A DNA stretch of 64,000 nt from Diacronema lutheri (GCA_019448385.1 JAGTXO010000055.1:62001-126000), one strand, 5' to 3'; shown: positions 10,816 through 22,496, counted from the first letter of the stretch. The notes: generated by a model from the letters alone, not told the origin. A program made the numbers and translations.

Positions 10816-11910
10816 TCAGACCTTTGACCACCCCGTGTTCTGAAGCCACACCTTGAGCAGCCGCGGCGCGAGCATCTGCAGGTGAATCATCAGCTTCATG
10901 CTCATGCCGGGGATTGCGACCTGCTCGCCCTTGAACATGGCGCGCACGCCCATTGCAGCGACAAAGTTGGGCTCCTGCTTGGGCCCACTGGCGTACAGCG
11001 TGCCCTGCGCGCGCGCGGCGTCGAAGAACTCGGTGTCGATCGGGCCCGGGCAGAGCGCGGTAACGGCGACACCCGTGCTGCGCAGCTCGAAATGGAGTGC
11101 CTCCGAGAGCGAGAGCACAAAGGCCTTGGCCGCGTAGTACACCGCGTGGTTGGGCCCCGGATAAATGCTGGCGACGCTCGCCACGTTGAGGACGCGCCCT
11201 TTGCCCGCGCGCACCATCCGCTGCGTGAAGGCGTGCATAAGCGCCGTGTACGCGCGCAGGTTGACCTCGAGCTGCTCGTTGATGTTGTCGCACGGTTGCT
11301 CGAGGAACGAGCCAACGTAGCCAAACGACGCGTTGTTCACGAGGATGGCGACGGGCAGGCTGGCAAGCTCAGAGCAGAGAGACGCCACGTCGTCGGGCTT
11401 GGAGAGGTCGTACGGGAACATGCGCACGTCCGCCTTGCGCTTGGCGTGGACGAGCGACAAGGCTTGCAGCTCCTGCTGCAGCGCCGCGAGCCTGTCGCCG
11501 CGGCGCGCGACGAGGAGCAGGTCGAAGCCGCGGCACGCGAGCTCTCGCGCGATCTGAGCGCCGACGCCGGACGAAGCGCCGGTGACCAGCGCCCAGCCGT
11601 CGCCCGGCTTAACCGCGCGCCTCTTGTACTGCGTAAGGACGATGAGCGTCTCGGGCAACCAGAGCAGGGAGTAGTAGAGCGCGGCCTTGCACGCGAGGAG
11701 GATCGACGCGAAGAAGGACCAGATCGCGAACGCGCCCACACTGTACGCGAGGACCAGCGGCGTGGAGAACGGAGAGGTCGAAGGGATCTTGAGCGGCGCC
11801 GTCTCGGCCGGAGCCGAGGCGTGCTGGTCGTTCGAGCGAGAGTCGTGCGCGGATCCCATGGTGACGCCCGTCGCCGTCTTGCCGACTCGAGGCGCGCGTC
11901 GGGCGGCCAC
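10816..11910 (-). CDS. Membrane-anchored short-chain dehydrogenase/reductase
   Basis: Intronless; 364 residues from the first ATG, 347 from the ATG at 11859 (MGSAHDSRS). A hydrophobic anchor spans about residues 51-92, followed by a classical SDR Rossmann domain: cofactor motif TGASSGVG at 110-117, structural NNAS, catalytic Ser in NVASVAS and the YxxxK pair in YYAAK. The Arg after the second strand (LLLVARRGDRL) favours NADP(H). The closest families I know are the DltE/YdfG-like and 17-beta-HSD12/ketoacyl reductase groups; the substrate cannot be read from sequence. It converges on the Cys-rich gene with a 114-bp spacer. Confidence 0.85.
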   Translation of the reverse strand: MAARRAPRVGKTATGVTMGSAHDSRSNDQHASAPAETAPLKIPSTSPFSTPLVLAYSVGAFAIWSFFASILLACKAALYYSLLWLPETLIVLTQYKRRAVKPGDGWALVTGASSGVGAQIARELACRGFDLLLVARRGDRLAALQQELQALSLVHAKRKADVRMFPYDLSKPDDVASLCSELASLPVAILVNNASFGYVGSFLEQPCDNINEQLEVNLRAYTALMHAFTQRMVRAGKGRVLNVASVASIYPGPNHAVYYAAKAFVLSLSEALHFELRSTGVAVTALCPGPIDTEFFDAARAQGTLYASGPKQEPNFVAAMGVRAMFKGEQVAIPGMSMKLMIHLQMLAPRLLKVWLQNTGWSKV

Positions 11911-12104
11911 TCAATCTTGGTTGAGTGTTCCGTCCGGCCAGCCACGATCGGCCCAGGACCATCACTACTGTCACTTTACGGGGACGCGGCCAGTGTCGTG
12001 GGTCATTCAGCGATCTGCCACATCGCGCTCGTGGCCTTTGTCGCGCTCGGTGGGCGGCCTTTTCGCAGCGCTCACCCACCGGCGTCGCTCGCGCGCGCGG
12101 CTCA

Positions 12105-12647
12105 TCAGCGAAGCGCCTGGTACGCTTTTGTGATTTGGAGGATCTCGTCCAGCGCGGCCGCGGCCTTGGTCGTGAAGCTCAGCGCCCCGGCCGAGTCCTC
12201 ATCTGATGCGGCGTTCGCCAAGCCGCCGAGCATGATCAGCACGTCGGCGCCGATGCCATACCTCCGGATCGTGCCGATCGACTTTTTGTCCTCGGCGTCG
12301 ATGGCCGAGCTCTGGACGAGCACCGTGCAGTCGTTCTCAAAGCCGGAGATTGGAGCGGCCTGGACGAGCGCAAGCGCGTCGGCGAAACGGCCCGCAGCCA
12401 CGGCCGTGCGCACGTCCTCGAGCGCCATCCGAGAGAGTCGCATCCTGCGGACCGCGTCCGCGGCGTCCGCAGCTGAGTAGGCCTTCATCGCGGCGAGCGA
12501 AGGGCCGGCGAAGGCGAGCGCGAGCGCGGAGCCGGCGAGCGAAGAGCCGGCGACACTGCTGAAACTGCGCCGAGTGAGGGGCGTGGGGCCTCGAGGGCGA
12601 CATCCGACGTGGCTGGACAGCGCCGCGAGGACGACAAGCGCCGCCAT
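12105..12647 (-). CDS. Probable thylakoid lumen protein with twin-arginine signal
   Basis: Intronless, 180 residues. A hydrophobic start, then LTRRSFSSVAGS followed by a hydrophobic core and PSLAAM gives a twin-arginine lumen-targeting signal with a likely AxA-type cleavage near residue 53. The mature part is a small helical protein with the well-formed block GTIRRYGIGADVLIMLGGL near its end. I recognise this as a small lumen-type protein of algal plastids but cannot name it. A reverse CCAAT (ATTGG) lies about 85 bp upstream of its start, in the 168-bp spacer before the G-patch gene. Confidence 0.6.
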   Translation of the reverse strand: MAALVVLAALSSHVGCRPRGPTPLTRRSFSSVAGSSLAGSALALAFAGPSLAAMKAYSAADAADAVRRMRLSRMALEDVRTAVAAGRFADALALVQAAPISGFENDCTVLVQSSAIDAEDKKSIGTIRRYGIGADVLIMLGGLANAASDEDSAGALSFTTKAAAALDEILQITKAYQALR

Positions 12648-12815
12648 GGTGCCGTCGTGGTGCCGTCACGCGGGTCACGGTCGCACCGCGCACGGTGACG
12701 GTGACACTTGTGGCCCGTGGTCGGTGGTCATTGGCTGGTCGCTGGTCGGTGGGCGCGGATTCAAGACTCTGGTCCTGCCGCGCACAGTCACAGTGTGGCG
12801 CAGTCTGCCTCTGGC

Positions 12816-15783
12816 TCACGCCGCCCAGTAGGGCGGAGGGGGCGCCTGCTGGGCGTAGCCGTGGGCGTGTGGGTGCGGCCCGGTGTAGCCGGCGTAGTGG
12901 AACGCCGGCGGAGCGCCGTGCACGCCCGCGCACGCCGCGCCCATCTGCGCCGGCTGCAGCCAGAGCGGCTGCGGCGGCAGCGCGTGCATGCGCGGCGGCG
13001 CAAAGGCGCAGGCGGGGTGCACGCCCGTTTGCAATGCGCAGCTGACGGCGGGCGGTGGCGCTGACGGCGGCGGCGGCGGCAGCGGCGGCTCGTCGGCCGG
13101 CGGTGGCGGCGGCGGCGGCTCGTCGTCGGGCGGTGGCGGCGGCGGCGGCGGCGCCGCCGCCCCTGCCGCCGGCAGCAGCGGCAGCGGCGGTGGCGGAAGC
13201 TGCGCGCTCGCGGCCAGTCCATGCGGGGTGGCGGGAAAGGGCAAGGGAGGCGGGCGGTGGTAGGGCGCCGGCTGCTGCGCGAAGTGCAGCGCGGGTGCCG
13301 CGGCGTACGGCGCGGCCCAGCCACCGATTGCGCCAGGCGGAGGCGGCGGGTGGAGCGGAGGCGGCGGGTGGAACGCCGCGGGCGCAGGCGGCGGCGGCCC
13401 CGGCGGTGGTGGCGGCTGCTGCGGCTGGGGCTGCGGCGCGGTTGGCGGCGGCCCCGTCGGCGGTGGCGGATACTGCGGCGGTGGCGGCGGCTGCGGTGGC
13501 AGCGCCGCGCCTGCCGCCGCACTGTGCGCGCACGGCGCGCCCATTGTGCCGTGCCCTGCCACAGTGGTAGCGGCCGCTGCCCGTTTCCGATTCTCCTCGT
13601 TGATCTGCTGTACGGAGATCGTGCGGCTGGTGAGCGCCTGCTGCTCGCTCTCGAGCGACGCGGCCGCGCGCATCCCGCCCAGCCCGGCGATCGGCGCATC
13701 GTACGCGCCAAGCTCGGGCCCATCTGCGCCCATTGGCCGCGCGACGAAGGTGCCGCCCGCCCGCTTGTTCGCGCGCTCGTCCGCAGACATGAGGCCCGAC
13801 ATGTCCGCCTTGAGCTTCACCTTGATCGGCTCCTTCGCGCCGCCCTCGTCCCTGCCGAGCCCCATCCCGTGCCTCCACCCCATCTTCTCGAGCATCGACA
13901 GGCCCCGCCCCTCGTGCACGGGCTCGAGCTTGTCAAAGAAATCTTCCGACGGCGCGGGCACGGCTGCGCCTGACCTGCGCACAAGCTCGTTGCCGATGAG
14001 CACGCGCCGCCGCTTGCGCTCGGGTTGGGCTGCGCGGCGGCAAGCGCGTCACCGGCCGCGGCGCGAAGAAGCGCGTTAGCTCAGCGCGTGGCACGCGGCG
14101 CGTGGCACGCGGCGCGCGGCGCGCGGCGAGAGCCAGTGTGAACAAGACGAGAAGGGGGGCTGAGGGCGGGGCAGCACGCACCTCCGTCTGCGAGCACGAG
14201 GGCCGTCGAGTGGTCGGCGGCGGCGGGCTGGGCGGGCGCGGGCGCGGGCACGCTCTTGTCCTCGAGCAGCCCAACCGCCGCCTTGGGCCCGCCAAGGAGC
14301 GGCAGCATGGCGGCGGTCGGTGTTTCGTCATCCGAGTCGGAGCCGTCCGCGTCGCCCTGCCCCCACACCCAATCGGCGTTGGCGTTCTGGATGGCGATCT
14401 CGACCTTCTGCTCGAGCTCGCGCGCCGACGCCGTCCCCTGCTCTGTGCGAATCATCTTGGTCGCCGCCTGCCTCCGCGCCATGTAACTGTCGATCGACTC
14501 GTTCGGCTTGCGCGCTTCCATGCCGGACACAGCCTTTTGCCGCCAGAGCAGCTGGTCGAGAGCGGAGCCCGAGATCTCCTCGAGCGTGCCCGCCTCCGAG
14601 TCGGACGAACCGCCGTCGCCGCCGTCGCCGCCGTCGCCGCCGCCCGTGCCGCCACCTGCGCGCCACGGCCGTCGCCCGCGCGCGCGCGCGGGGGGGGGGG
14701 GGGGGGGGGGGGGGGGGGCGTCACGCGGAGCGGAGAGGCGCGGCGCGTCGCGGCGGCAGCGGTCGCACCTCCGGTGATCGCAGCGAGGCACTCGTCGTCG
14801 AGCACCGGCCGGTTCTCGCCATTTGGCTGCGCGGGCTCAGCGACGAGAAAGGAGAAATCGCGTGTGCGGCCGGGCTGCCGCGGCATCGCATTCGCCGTCG
14901 CGTTCGCCGTCGCGTTGGCCGCGGCGCTCGCGGCGAGGTGGGCGGGCTGCGGCGGCTGCGCGCCGCCGGCGGGCGCGCCCCACTTGGCCGCCGCCGCCGC
15001 CGCCGCCACACGGATCGCCTCCGCCGCGAGCGCCGCGTGCTGCGCGGCCGCGGCGGGGGGGTGCGCGGGCGCGCGCGCGGGCACGAGCGCCGTCGCGAGC
15101 GCGGCGGCGGAGGCGAAGGGCGGCGGGGGCGCGGTGGGCAGCGAGCCGGCGAGATGCGGTGCGGCGCATGCGCCGGTGCCGACGGGCAGGCCGCCCACGC
15201 CCTGCGCACGCAGCGCCGCGAGCACCAGCTGCTGCTGCTGCTGCAGCTGCAGCGCAGCGGCCGCCGCCTGCCTTTGCGCCTCGAGCTGCTGCGCGGCGGC
15301 GGCCGCGGCGGCGAGGGCCTGCTGCGCGACGAGCTGCTCGAGGTGAGGTGACACGTTCGACAGGTTGGTCGCCGGCGTCGCGCCCGCCGCCGCCGCGCCG
15401 CCGCCGGCCGTGCGCGCGAGCGCGGCGCGCACAGCCTCCTTGTCATACGACGCGGCGGGCGGTGGCGCGCGCCCGGCGTCGCGCTCGCCGCGCTCGGCGT
15501 CGCGGCCGCGCGAGCGCGAGGGCGAGCGCGAGCGCGAGCGCGCGCGCGCTCGCCTGGACCGGTCCGCGTGCGCGTGCTCACGCTCAGCGCGGCGGTAACC
15601 GTCGCGCGAGTGGTGCCGCGCGTAGCGGTCGCGGTGCGCGTCGTGCCGGCCGCGGGACCTGTCGTCGTAGTCGCGGTCGCGGTCGCGGTCGCGGCGCTCC
15701 CGATCATCGCGCGGCCTGCGCCCAGGCGACTCGCGCTCGGGCGCGCCGCGCCCGCGACCTACCGTCGGCTCGGGCATCTGCAC
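12816..15783 (-). CDS. RS-rich G-patch protein, probable splicing factor
   Basis: Three exons on the minus strand, 14769-15783, 14182-14655 and 12816-14029, join in phase to 900 residues; introns of 113 and 152 bp start GTGCGA and GTGCGT. The N-terminus is Arg/Asp/Ser-rich (DRDRDRDYDDRSRGRH, SRSRSPSRSRGR), then come Ala/Gln-rich coiled segments (LQLQQQQQLVL). The middle exon has a helical block NESIDSYMARRQAATKMIR and DWVWGQGDADGS. The third exon has a G-patch: GRGLSMLEKMGWRHGMGLGR, and then a long Pro-rich tail. RS plus G-patch plus Pro-rich order is typical of spliceosome-associated RNA-helicase activators (family knowledge); I cannot choose a single orthologue. It is divergent from DYNC2LI1 across 105 bp. 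Confidence 0.8.
14690..14719 (+). repeat. Poly-G (poly-C on the coding strand) tract in intron
   Basis: A run of nearly 30 G on the plus strand lies inside intron 1 of the RS/G-patch gene. On the transcript it is a C-rich polypyrimidine run about 35 nt before the acceptor, so it may act as the polypyrimidine tract. Confidence 0.8.
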
Positions 15784-15888
15784 AGAGCGAGACTCGGAGC
15801 AGCAGGGGGGGGACGCACCTCCTGCGCTGCGCCCCTCCGTTTGTTACGACCGGGGAGAGACGGAGACGGGCAAACCGTTGCGCGCGCC
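15784..15888. promoter_or_regulatory. Bidirectional spacer, RS/G-patch gene and DYNC2LI1
   Basis: 105 bp separate the two divergent start codons. It has a G-run (CAGCAGGGGGGG) but no recognised motif. Both core promoters must lie here or inside the genes. Confidence 0.5.
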
Positions 15889-17282
15889 ATGTCCGCCACT
15901 GCAGCCGGCGTGAAGGACCTGTTCCAGCGGCTGGACGAGCAGCAGGCGGCGGAGGAGCGTGCTGGCGTGGCCGAGGCGCTCAGCGAGTCTAACGTGGAGT
16001 CGGAGGTCATCGTTGTTGGCTCCAAGGGGAGCGGCAAGTCGTCGCTCATCCTCGGCTTTGTGAACAAGGCGGACGCGCCGAAGCCGACGACCGCGCTCGA
16101 GTACAAGTACGCGCGCTTCTCGTCCAAGGAGGGGAGCCGGGTGATCATCGCCAACATTTGGGAGCTTGCCGGCGACACGCAGCTTGCGCAGCTCCTCGAC
16201 GTTGTCCTCTCGCCGCCGCGGCTCGCGCGCTCACAGGTCGTGATCGTCGCCGACCTCTCCAAGCCTGGCGACGTGCTCCGCACGGTCACCTACTGGCTTG
16301 ACGCGGTGCGCGCGCGCGTGGACGCGTGCACGCGCGAGATGCGCAAGACCGAGCTCGGCCAGGCCGCGCTCCGCCAGCTCGACGCGCGCCTCCCGCCCGC
16401 CGCGTCCGCCGAGGTGCGGCGGGTCGGCGTGCCGACGCTCGTCGTTGGCGCGAAGTTTGACGAGTTCGAGAAGCAGTCGCAGGCGAGCACCGAGTACCTG
16501 CAGGTGATGGCAAAGACGCTCAGGTACTTTGCGCATTCCAACGGCGCATCGCTCGTCTACACGCGCGAGAAAGACAAGGTGCACGCCGCCGCGCACGGTT
16601 GGGCGGTTGGGCGGTTGGGCGGTTGCGCCGGCCGGCGGCGTGCGCGGTGCGACGCCAAGCGGCGCGCGCCGCTTCTGCGCCGCGCTCGCCCGCCCGCCCA
16701 CCCGCGCGCCAGGCGTTGCTTGGCGCGATGAAGCGCATCATCTCGCAGCACGCGTTCGAGCAGGAGGCGAGCGCCGCCTTCCAGGCCGAGTACACGAAAG
16801 GTCTTGTCGTGCCAGCGGGGAGGGACTCTCTGCACCAGATTGGTCATCCGCCAGGCCTTGACGGCGTCACCGACCGCGACAGGCTCAACGACGCGTGGAC
16901 GCGCACGTTCCAGGCAAGTCGCGCGCGCCGGCGACCGCGTGGCGCGCGCGACCAAATGAAGCACCCGCCGCACGTGACGTGCACGCAAGCGCGCGCGCCT
17001 TCGTTCGCCTCGTCCCGGCGGCCACCCCCCCGCGTGCAGGGCATTTTCCCGCCGGGCGCAGACGCCGCTCGAGTCGACGCGCGCGACAAGAAGAAGCACG
17101 TCGTCGACTCGGATGCGTACGCGGAGGAGGCGGTGGACGTGCTGCGCATACAGAAGCTTAAGGAGCTGACGCAAAGGGCCGCGCGTTTCAAAGCCGAGGC
17201 CGCAGCCGAGGCTTCGGCAGCGGCCGCGCGGGCGAGTGCGGGCGCCGCGGCGGCAGGTGGCGGGGCCGGTGGGGCGAGATGA
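15889..17282 (+). CDS. DYNC2LI1: Cytoplasmic dynein-2 light intermediate chain
   Basis: Exons 15889-16578, 16713-16913 and 17040-17282 join in phase 0 to 377 residues; the human protein is about 350. A Ras-like domain carries VVGSKGSGKSSLILGF (P-loop, residues about 43-58), then TTALEYKYARF and the LIC3-typical NIWELAGDTQLAQLLDVVL, and later VPTLVVGAKFDEFE in place of a G4 motif. The C-terminal half has the conserved HPPGLDGVT and the helical tail ALEYKYAR-family proteins share. Intron 1 starts GTGCAC; intron 2 uses a GC donor (CAG|GCAAGT) and ends GCAG. The product belongs to the retrograde IFT motor, so the organism should build a cilium. Intron 2 is in frame and open, so retention would add 42 low-complexity residues. 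Confidence 0.92.
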
Positions 17283-17298
17283 AAACGGAATCGCGTGT

Positions 17299-19507
17299 CT
17301 AGAGGTGCTGCCGATTGAGCACGGGCGACACCGCCGGCCTGGGCGATGACGCGAGCGCCCGCCCGCCCGCCACGCCTGGCGAGTAGGCGCACGCGTGCGC
17401 GCCGCCCAGCCCGGCCGCACCGTACGCGCCGCGCTCGTACGCGCCGCGCTCGGCGCCGACCGTGGCCGCGGCCGCGCGAAGCGGTCGGTTCGGTTGTGCG
17501 AAGAGCTTGGCGTGCACCACTTGCTCGAGGCGAAGGGTGAGACTGTCCATTGCGCCCAGCTCGCGCTCGACGGTGCGTTGCACCGCGGCCGCCTCGGCGC
17601 TCGCGAGCTCGGCCGTGCGCTCGACCGCGGGCACGGCCACCGCCTGCCGCAGCTCGCGCAGCTCGGCAAACTTCTTCTCGAGCTGCGCCTCGAGCTGCTC
17701 GGCGCGCGTGCGCAGCCGGTCGGCGTCGTCGTGCGCGGCGGTGAGCTCCTCGCGCAGGCTGTGCGCGGTCGCGCGCGCCTCATCGGCGAGCGCGCGCTGC
17801 TCCGCCGCCGCCTCCTCGTGCTCCGCCGCCTCGTCTGCGCGGCGCGGCGCGCGCGCGGCGGCGCGCGCGGGCGCGCGCGCGACGCGCCGCCGGCGGCGCG
17901 CGCGCGTCAGCGCGCGCGCGCGCGGCTCGCGCGCGGCGGCGGCAGGCGCGCGCGCGCGTGCCTGCCTTGCGCGCGCTGCCCAGCTCGGCGTGGAGCAGGT
18001 TGGCCTGTCGCCGCAGCCGCCCGTCCACGCCAAGCTGCCACCGCCGCGCCTTGAGCTCAGCGAGCTCGCGCGCCGACGCGCCGCCGCCGATCGCCGCGAA
18101 GAGGCGCAGCAGTGCCGACCAGCTCTCGCCATCGCCATGCACGCCCGCCGCGTCAGCCGTCCCGAGGACGGCCGCGTAGCGCGCCTCCGCATCGCCGCGC
18201 GCGCGCAGCAGCGCCGCGAGGAGCTCAAACTCCGCCGCCGCGTCCGCCGCGCGCGCCTCGCGCTCGCGGTCGAGCGTTGCGGACAGTTGGCCCGCGTGCT
18301 CCTGCGCGAAGGAGGCGGCGGCGCGCGCGTCGGCGAGGCGGCGCTCCTGCGCGTCGAGCAGCGCGCGCAGCTCGGACGCGCGCTCCGCCGCCGGCGCGCC
18401 GCGCGCGAGCCGCTGCGCCACCTGCGCCTCAAGCGCCACGCGCCACTCGCCGAGCGCGACGGCGAGCGCGAGCTGCCGGCCACCGCCGAGCAGCCGCACG
18501 AGCGCGCGGCCGCGCTCGGCGCGCGCGTTGGCGGCGAGCTCGGCGCGCGCGCGCGCCAGCTCGTCAGCGAGCACGCCCATGCTGAGCGAGAGCGCCGGCG
18601 CGGCGAGCTCAGGCGCGTGCGCGCGCGCGCCGCCACGTGCCGTCCGCGCGTTGAGCTCAGGCGGGTTGGTCGAATCGGCCCACGCAGGGCGCGCGGCGTA
18701 CGGCACGGTGGGCATCGGGCTGCTCTCAAACGGCGCGTGCGACTCGTAGAGCGCGGGGTTGAGCAGCGCGACGCCGCCGCCGTCGTCGGCAGCGCCATAC
18801 GCATCGCCATGTCGGAAACCACCGTGCGCGGGCGGCGTGGCGCGCGGCCGCGGCGTGCGCAGCGCCGACGGTGGGTCGAGCGCGCGTGCGGCGAGCGGCT
18901 CGGCGCGCGATGGACGCGCGCGCGTCGGCGTGTGCCGCTGCGCGCGCGCCCCCTCGTGCGCCGAGAAGACGCCATCGTCCGCGTCCATGCGGTCGCGCGA
19001 AGGGTCGGGCGCAAACGGCGCACGCGCGCCGAGCGACGGGCCGAGGTCGGCGTGCGCGCGCTGCGAGCTCGAAAGGGAGAGCGTTAGCGCGTACCGGCAC
19101 GTCTCGCGCACGTGGTAGTTGTAGTTCGCCACGCCCACGTACCACGTGCCCGGCACAAGGAGCCCAGACTGCGCGTCGACCGCGACATGGTGGTCCGAGC
19201 CGTTGCCGTTGAAGGCCTCCTGGTCCCAAAAGTCGGCAACGATGCGCGAGCGGCGGGGCACGCGCGGCGGCGCGCCATGCCGCAGCATGAGCAGCGGGTC
19301 GCCCGAGCCCTTGTGCAGGTGCACGACGAGCTGCTGGCAGGTCGTCGGGATCTCCACATGGAAGAGCGCCGTCTGGCCGTGCAGGATGGCGCCCGAGCGC
19401 ACCTCGCCCGGCGTGAGCGGCTGGCTCTTCGCATCCGCGCGCGGCGCGGACGCGTCGCCGAGCGGCGGCCGGCGCGTCACCGACGTGCTCACGCGCGACT
19501 CGGGCAT
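17299..19507 (-). CDS. PPC-like beta domain plus long coiled coil
   Basis: Two exons, 17962-19507 and 17299-17834, join in phase across a 127-bp intron with a GC donor (CAG|GCACGC) to about 693 residues; an upstream in-frame ATG at 19672 adds 55 low-complexity residues. Residues about 25-150 look like a peptidase pre-C-terminal (PPC) jelly-roll domain: LHGQTALFHVEIPTTCQQLV, a GSGDPLLMLRHG turn and GTWYVGVANYNYHVRETCRY. The rest is Ala/Arg/Glu coiled coil to about residue 620. PPC domains are usually in secreted bacterial hydrolases; fusion to a cytosolic-type coiled coil without a signal peptide is unusual. Cell role unknown; a flagellar or cytoskeletal scaffold is a guess. Confidence 0.65.
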
Positions 19508-19734
19508 CACTCGGTCGTCGAACACGCGGTCGCCATGGCGGGGTTTTGACCGTTTTTCAGCTCTGCCCAACGGCCCAACGTGCGCACTGCACCACACGGC
19601 GGACACACGCGCAGTCGCAGAAGCGCGCGGAGCGAGGCCCCCCTTTCGGTACTCAGGCGCCGCGTCAAGCATGTTCTTAGAGTTTCTCTCAAGACCACGA
19701 GCGAGCCGTTGGCCGGCGCGCGGAATGCACGTGT

Positions 19735-19790
19735 AGGGGGGGGGGGAAGGGGGAAGGGGAGAGGGGGGGGGGGGGGGGGAGGGGCGGCGG
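19735..19790 (+). repeat. G-rich homopolymer tract
   Basis: Runs of G broken by AA and GA lie in the 207-bp spacer between the upstream ATG of the PPC gene and the stop of GIGYF. Potential G-quadruplex; no gene here. Confidence 0.75.
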
Positions 19791-19879
19791 AATGGCGATG
19801 GCGCAGGCCGGGGGGCTCGAGGCGAGCGCTCTGAGCGCGCGGGTGTGTGCGCGCATGAGGCTCGGCCTGCCGTCCGTCT

Positions 19880-22496
19880 TCAGTCTCCGAGGTCGATCTC
19901 GCCTTTCATGATGCGGCTTGATTGGACTGTGTAGCCGAGCAAGCGCTTGTCGAGCACCACCTTGCCGCCCTTCTTGCGCCCGCCGCCCTCCTTGCCGCCA
20001 CCGCCGCCCTTCCCACCGCCACCGGCGGCGCTGCCGCCGCCCTCGTCGGGCGCAAAGTCGGCCGCCTTGCCCGCCGCCTTGCCGCGAGGCGCGACCTGTT
20101 TGAATCGCGCGGCCTTTGCGCGCTCGACAAAGCCTCGCACAAACGCTTTGACGGCCGGCCCTTCGCCGAGGTAGAGCTGAGCGTACGCGTCCACCTCGCT
20201 CTCGCCGCCGAGCGTGTACAGGAATTCGGCGAGCGCGACGTCGGCCGAGCCGGTGAGCGGGGGCAACTCGGCGCGGCACCACGCCGCGAGCTCCGCGGGG
20301 AGCGTGGCGCCGCCGAGCGCCGACGACGACGCCGGCGGCGGCGGCGTGGCGGACGCCCCGCCCGCCAGCGGTTGACGCGGCGAGGGCGCGCCGCTCTCTG
20401 CGGGCGCAACGCCATCGCCCGCCGCGTGCGCGTGGCCGTTCGCCGCGCCGCCCGCGCTGCCCGCCTTGGCAGCGCCCGCCTTGCGCGCGGGCGAGCGTGG
20501 CTGCGCGGCCGCGCCGGCGGGCGCGGCGTTGGCGGGCGACGCGGCCGCCGCTTTCTGCGCCATGTGCAGCCACGCCTGCGCGGATGGCGCCACGTCGGTC
20601 GAGGCGCTGTAGTCGAAGAGCAGCGCGCCACCCGCCGCCGCGCCCGCGCCCGCCGCCGCGCCCTCCGCCGCGCCCGCCGCCGCGCCCGCCGCCGGCTGCC
20701 GTCCGCGGGCTGTCGCCGCGGGCGGCGTGGCGCCCCAGCAGCTGGCGCGGACCGCCTGCCCGGCGTGGCGCGCGGCCACGCTCTCCGCGAGCTGCGCGGC
20801 AGCCTGCTCTCTCGCCTTCGCCTCGCGGCTGCGCGCCTCAGCGGCCTCCTCCGCCATCACCGCCGCGAGCGACTTTGGCGCGGGTGCGCCGCCCCTGGCC
20901 GCCGCGCCCCAACCGGCTGCGCGCGTCGGGAGCGAACACGCAGGCGGACGGGCCAGTGAGAAGCCAGTGAGTCGGGCAGTGAGTGGGGCAGTGAATGGGC
21001 AGTGAGTGTAGGGCAGTGAATGGGCGGTACGTGGCTGAATAGGGCAGTGAGTAGAGCAGTGAGAGGGGCAGTGAGTGGGCGCAGAGCGCGTGGCGCGAGC
21101 CGCGCGGCGCAGCAGCCAGCGGCGCGCGCGCGCCGCGCGCCGCTGCTGCCGCCACCGGAAAAGGGGCGCTCTTTTTGAAAAGGGGCGCGCACCTTCTGGG
21201 TTCGATGCTGCCGATGGCCGAGACTCAGCGTCAGCGATGGCCGCCGCGACGTTTGCGGCGCGTGCGGCCTGCGCGGCCCGCGCCGCCGCGGCCTTGGTCG
21301 CCCTCTCTTCCTCCTGCTGGACCTGTGCCACGCGGCGCGGACGGGCGCGGCGGGGCGCGCGGCGTGCGCTCACGCGCAAGGTGGGCGGCGGCGCGGTCGC
21401 GGGTGCGGCGCGGAGGTGCCCGTCCGCACGCGCGTGCGCTGCCCGCGCAGCGTGCGACGTGCCCTGATCAGCTTACGCCACCCCATTTCCCCTCCCTTCC
21501 CTTTTCTTTCCCTTCCATTCGCCCCGCATTGGGCAGCTCCTCTCACCTGCCGGAGCGCCTGCTTGCCGCGCTGCTCTGCAGCTGCACCCGCGCCGCCCGA
21601 CGTGGCCGGGCCGGCCGCCGCGCTCGTCGCCCAGCCGACGGGAGGAGCGGCTGGCGCGGAGGCCGGTTGGCGCGCGGACGGAGGCGCAGCGGACGCCGCG
21701 CGCTGTGCGGCGGCCTGCGCCTGCGCCTGCGCCTGCGCCTGCGCCTGCGCCTGCGCCTGTGCGGCGGCCTGCGCGGCGGCCTGCGCCTGCGCGGCGGCCT
21801 GCGCCTGCGCGGCGGCCTGCGCCTGCGCGGCGGCCTGCGCCTGCGCGGCGGCCTGCGCCTGCGCGGCGGCCTGCGCCTGCGCGGCGGCCTGCGCCTGCGC
21901 GGCGGCCTGCGCCTGCGCGGCGGCCTGGGCCTGCGCGGCCGCCTGTGCCTGCGCGGCCGCCTGGGCGGCAAGACGGCTCAACTCGGCCTCCTTGGCACGC
22001 AGCGCGTCCTCGTGCCTGCGCGCGCGCAGAGCGCGCAGCGGACAGCGGAAGCGGACGGCGGGTCGCGGGCGGCGCGCGCGTCGGCGCGTCGCGGGACAGT
22101 CGCCGGTGCGGGACAGCCGACGCGCGCGCGGCACGCACTGGGCGTGGAGTCGAAGCATCTTGCCCTCGTACGCGACGCGCTGCGCCTCGATCGCCTCGGC
22201 AACGCGCCGCTCCGCCAGCTCCTCGCGCTCGCGCTCCTGCTGCGCGCACGCCGCGCCGTCGCGCGCACCGCCGGCCACCGCGTCGGCGCGCGTGCCGTCC
22301 AACCCGGTGTGCTCGGCCGCGCTCGCCATGGCCGCGCCCGGCCCGGCCGCGCCCGCCGCGGCGCAGCAGCCCGCGTCGGCCGTGCAGCACCCGCCCACGT
22401 CGCCAAAGCCGCCGCCGGCGTGCAGCCCACCGCTCAGAAGCGCAAGGAGATCATCTTCCTCGCCGCCGTCCGCACCGAACGGCGCGGGCGCGAGCA

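Noticed and set aside
16914-17039. Coding use of DYNC2LI1 intron 2
   Set aside because: The in-frame translation is Arg/Ala low complexity absent from the family, and the site matches the known GC-AG donor consensus.
19735-19790. Telomere- or origin-like G-rich element
   Set aside because: No regular telomeric unit; a simple homopolymer tract explains it.
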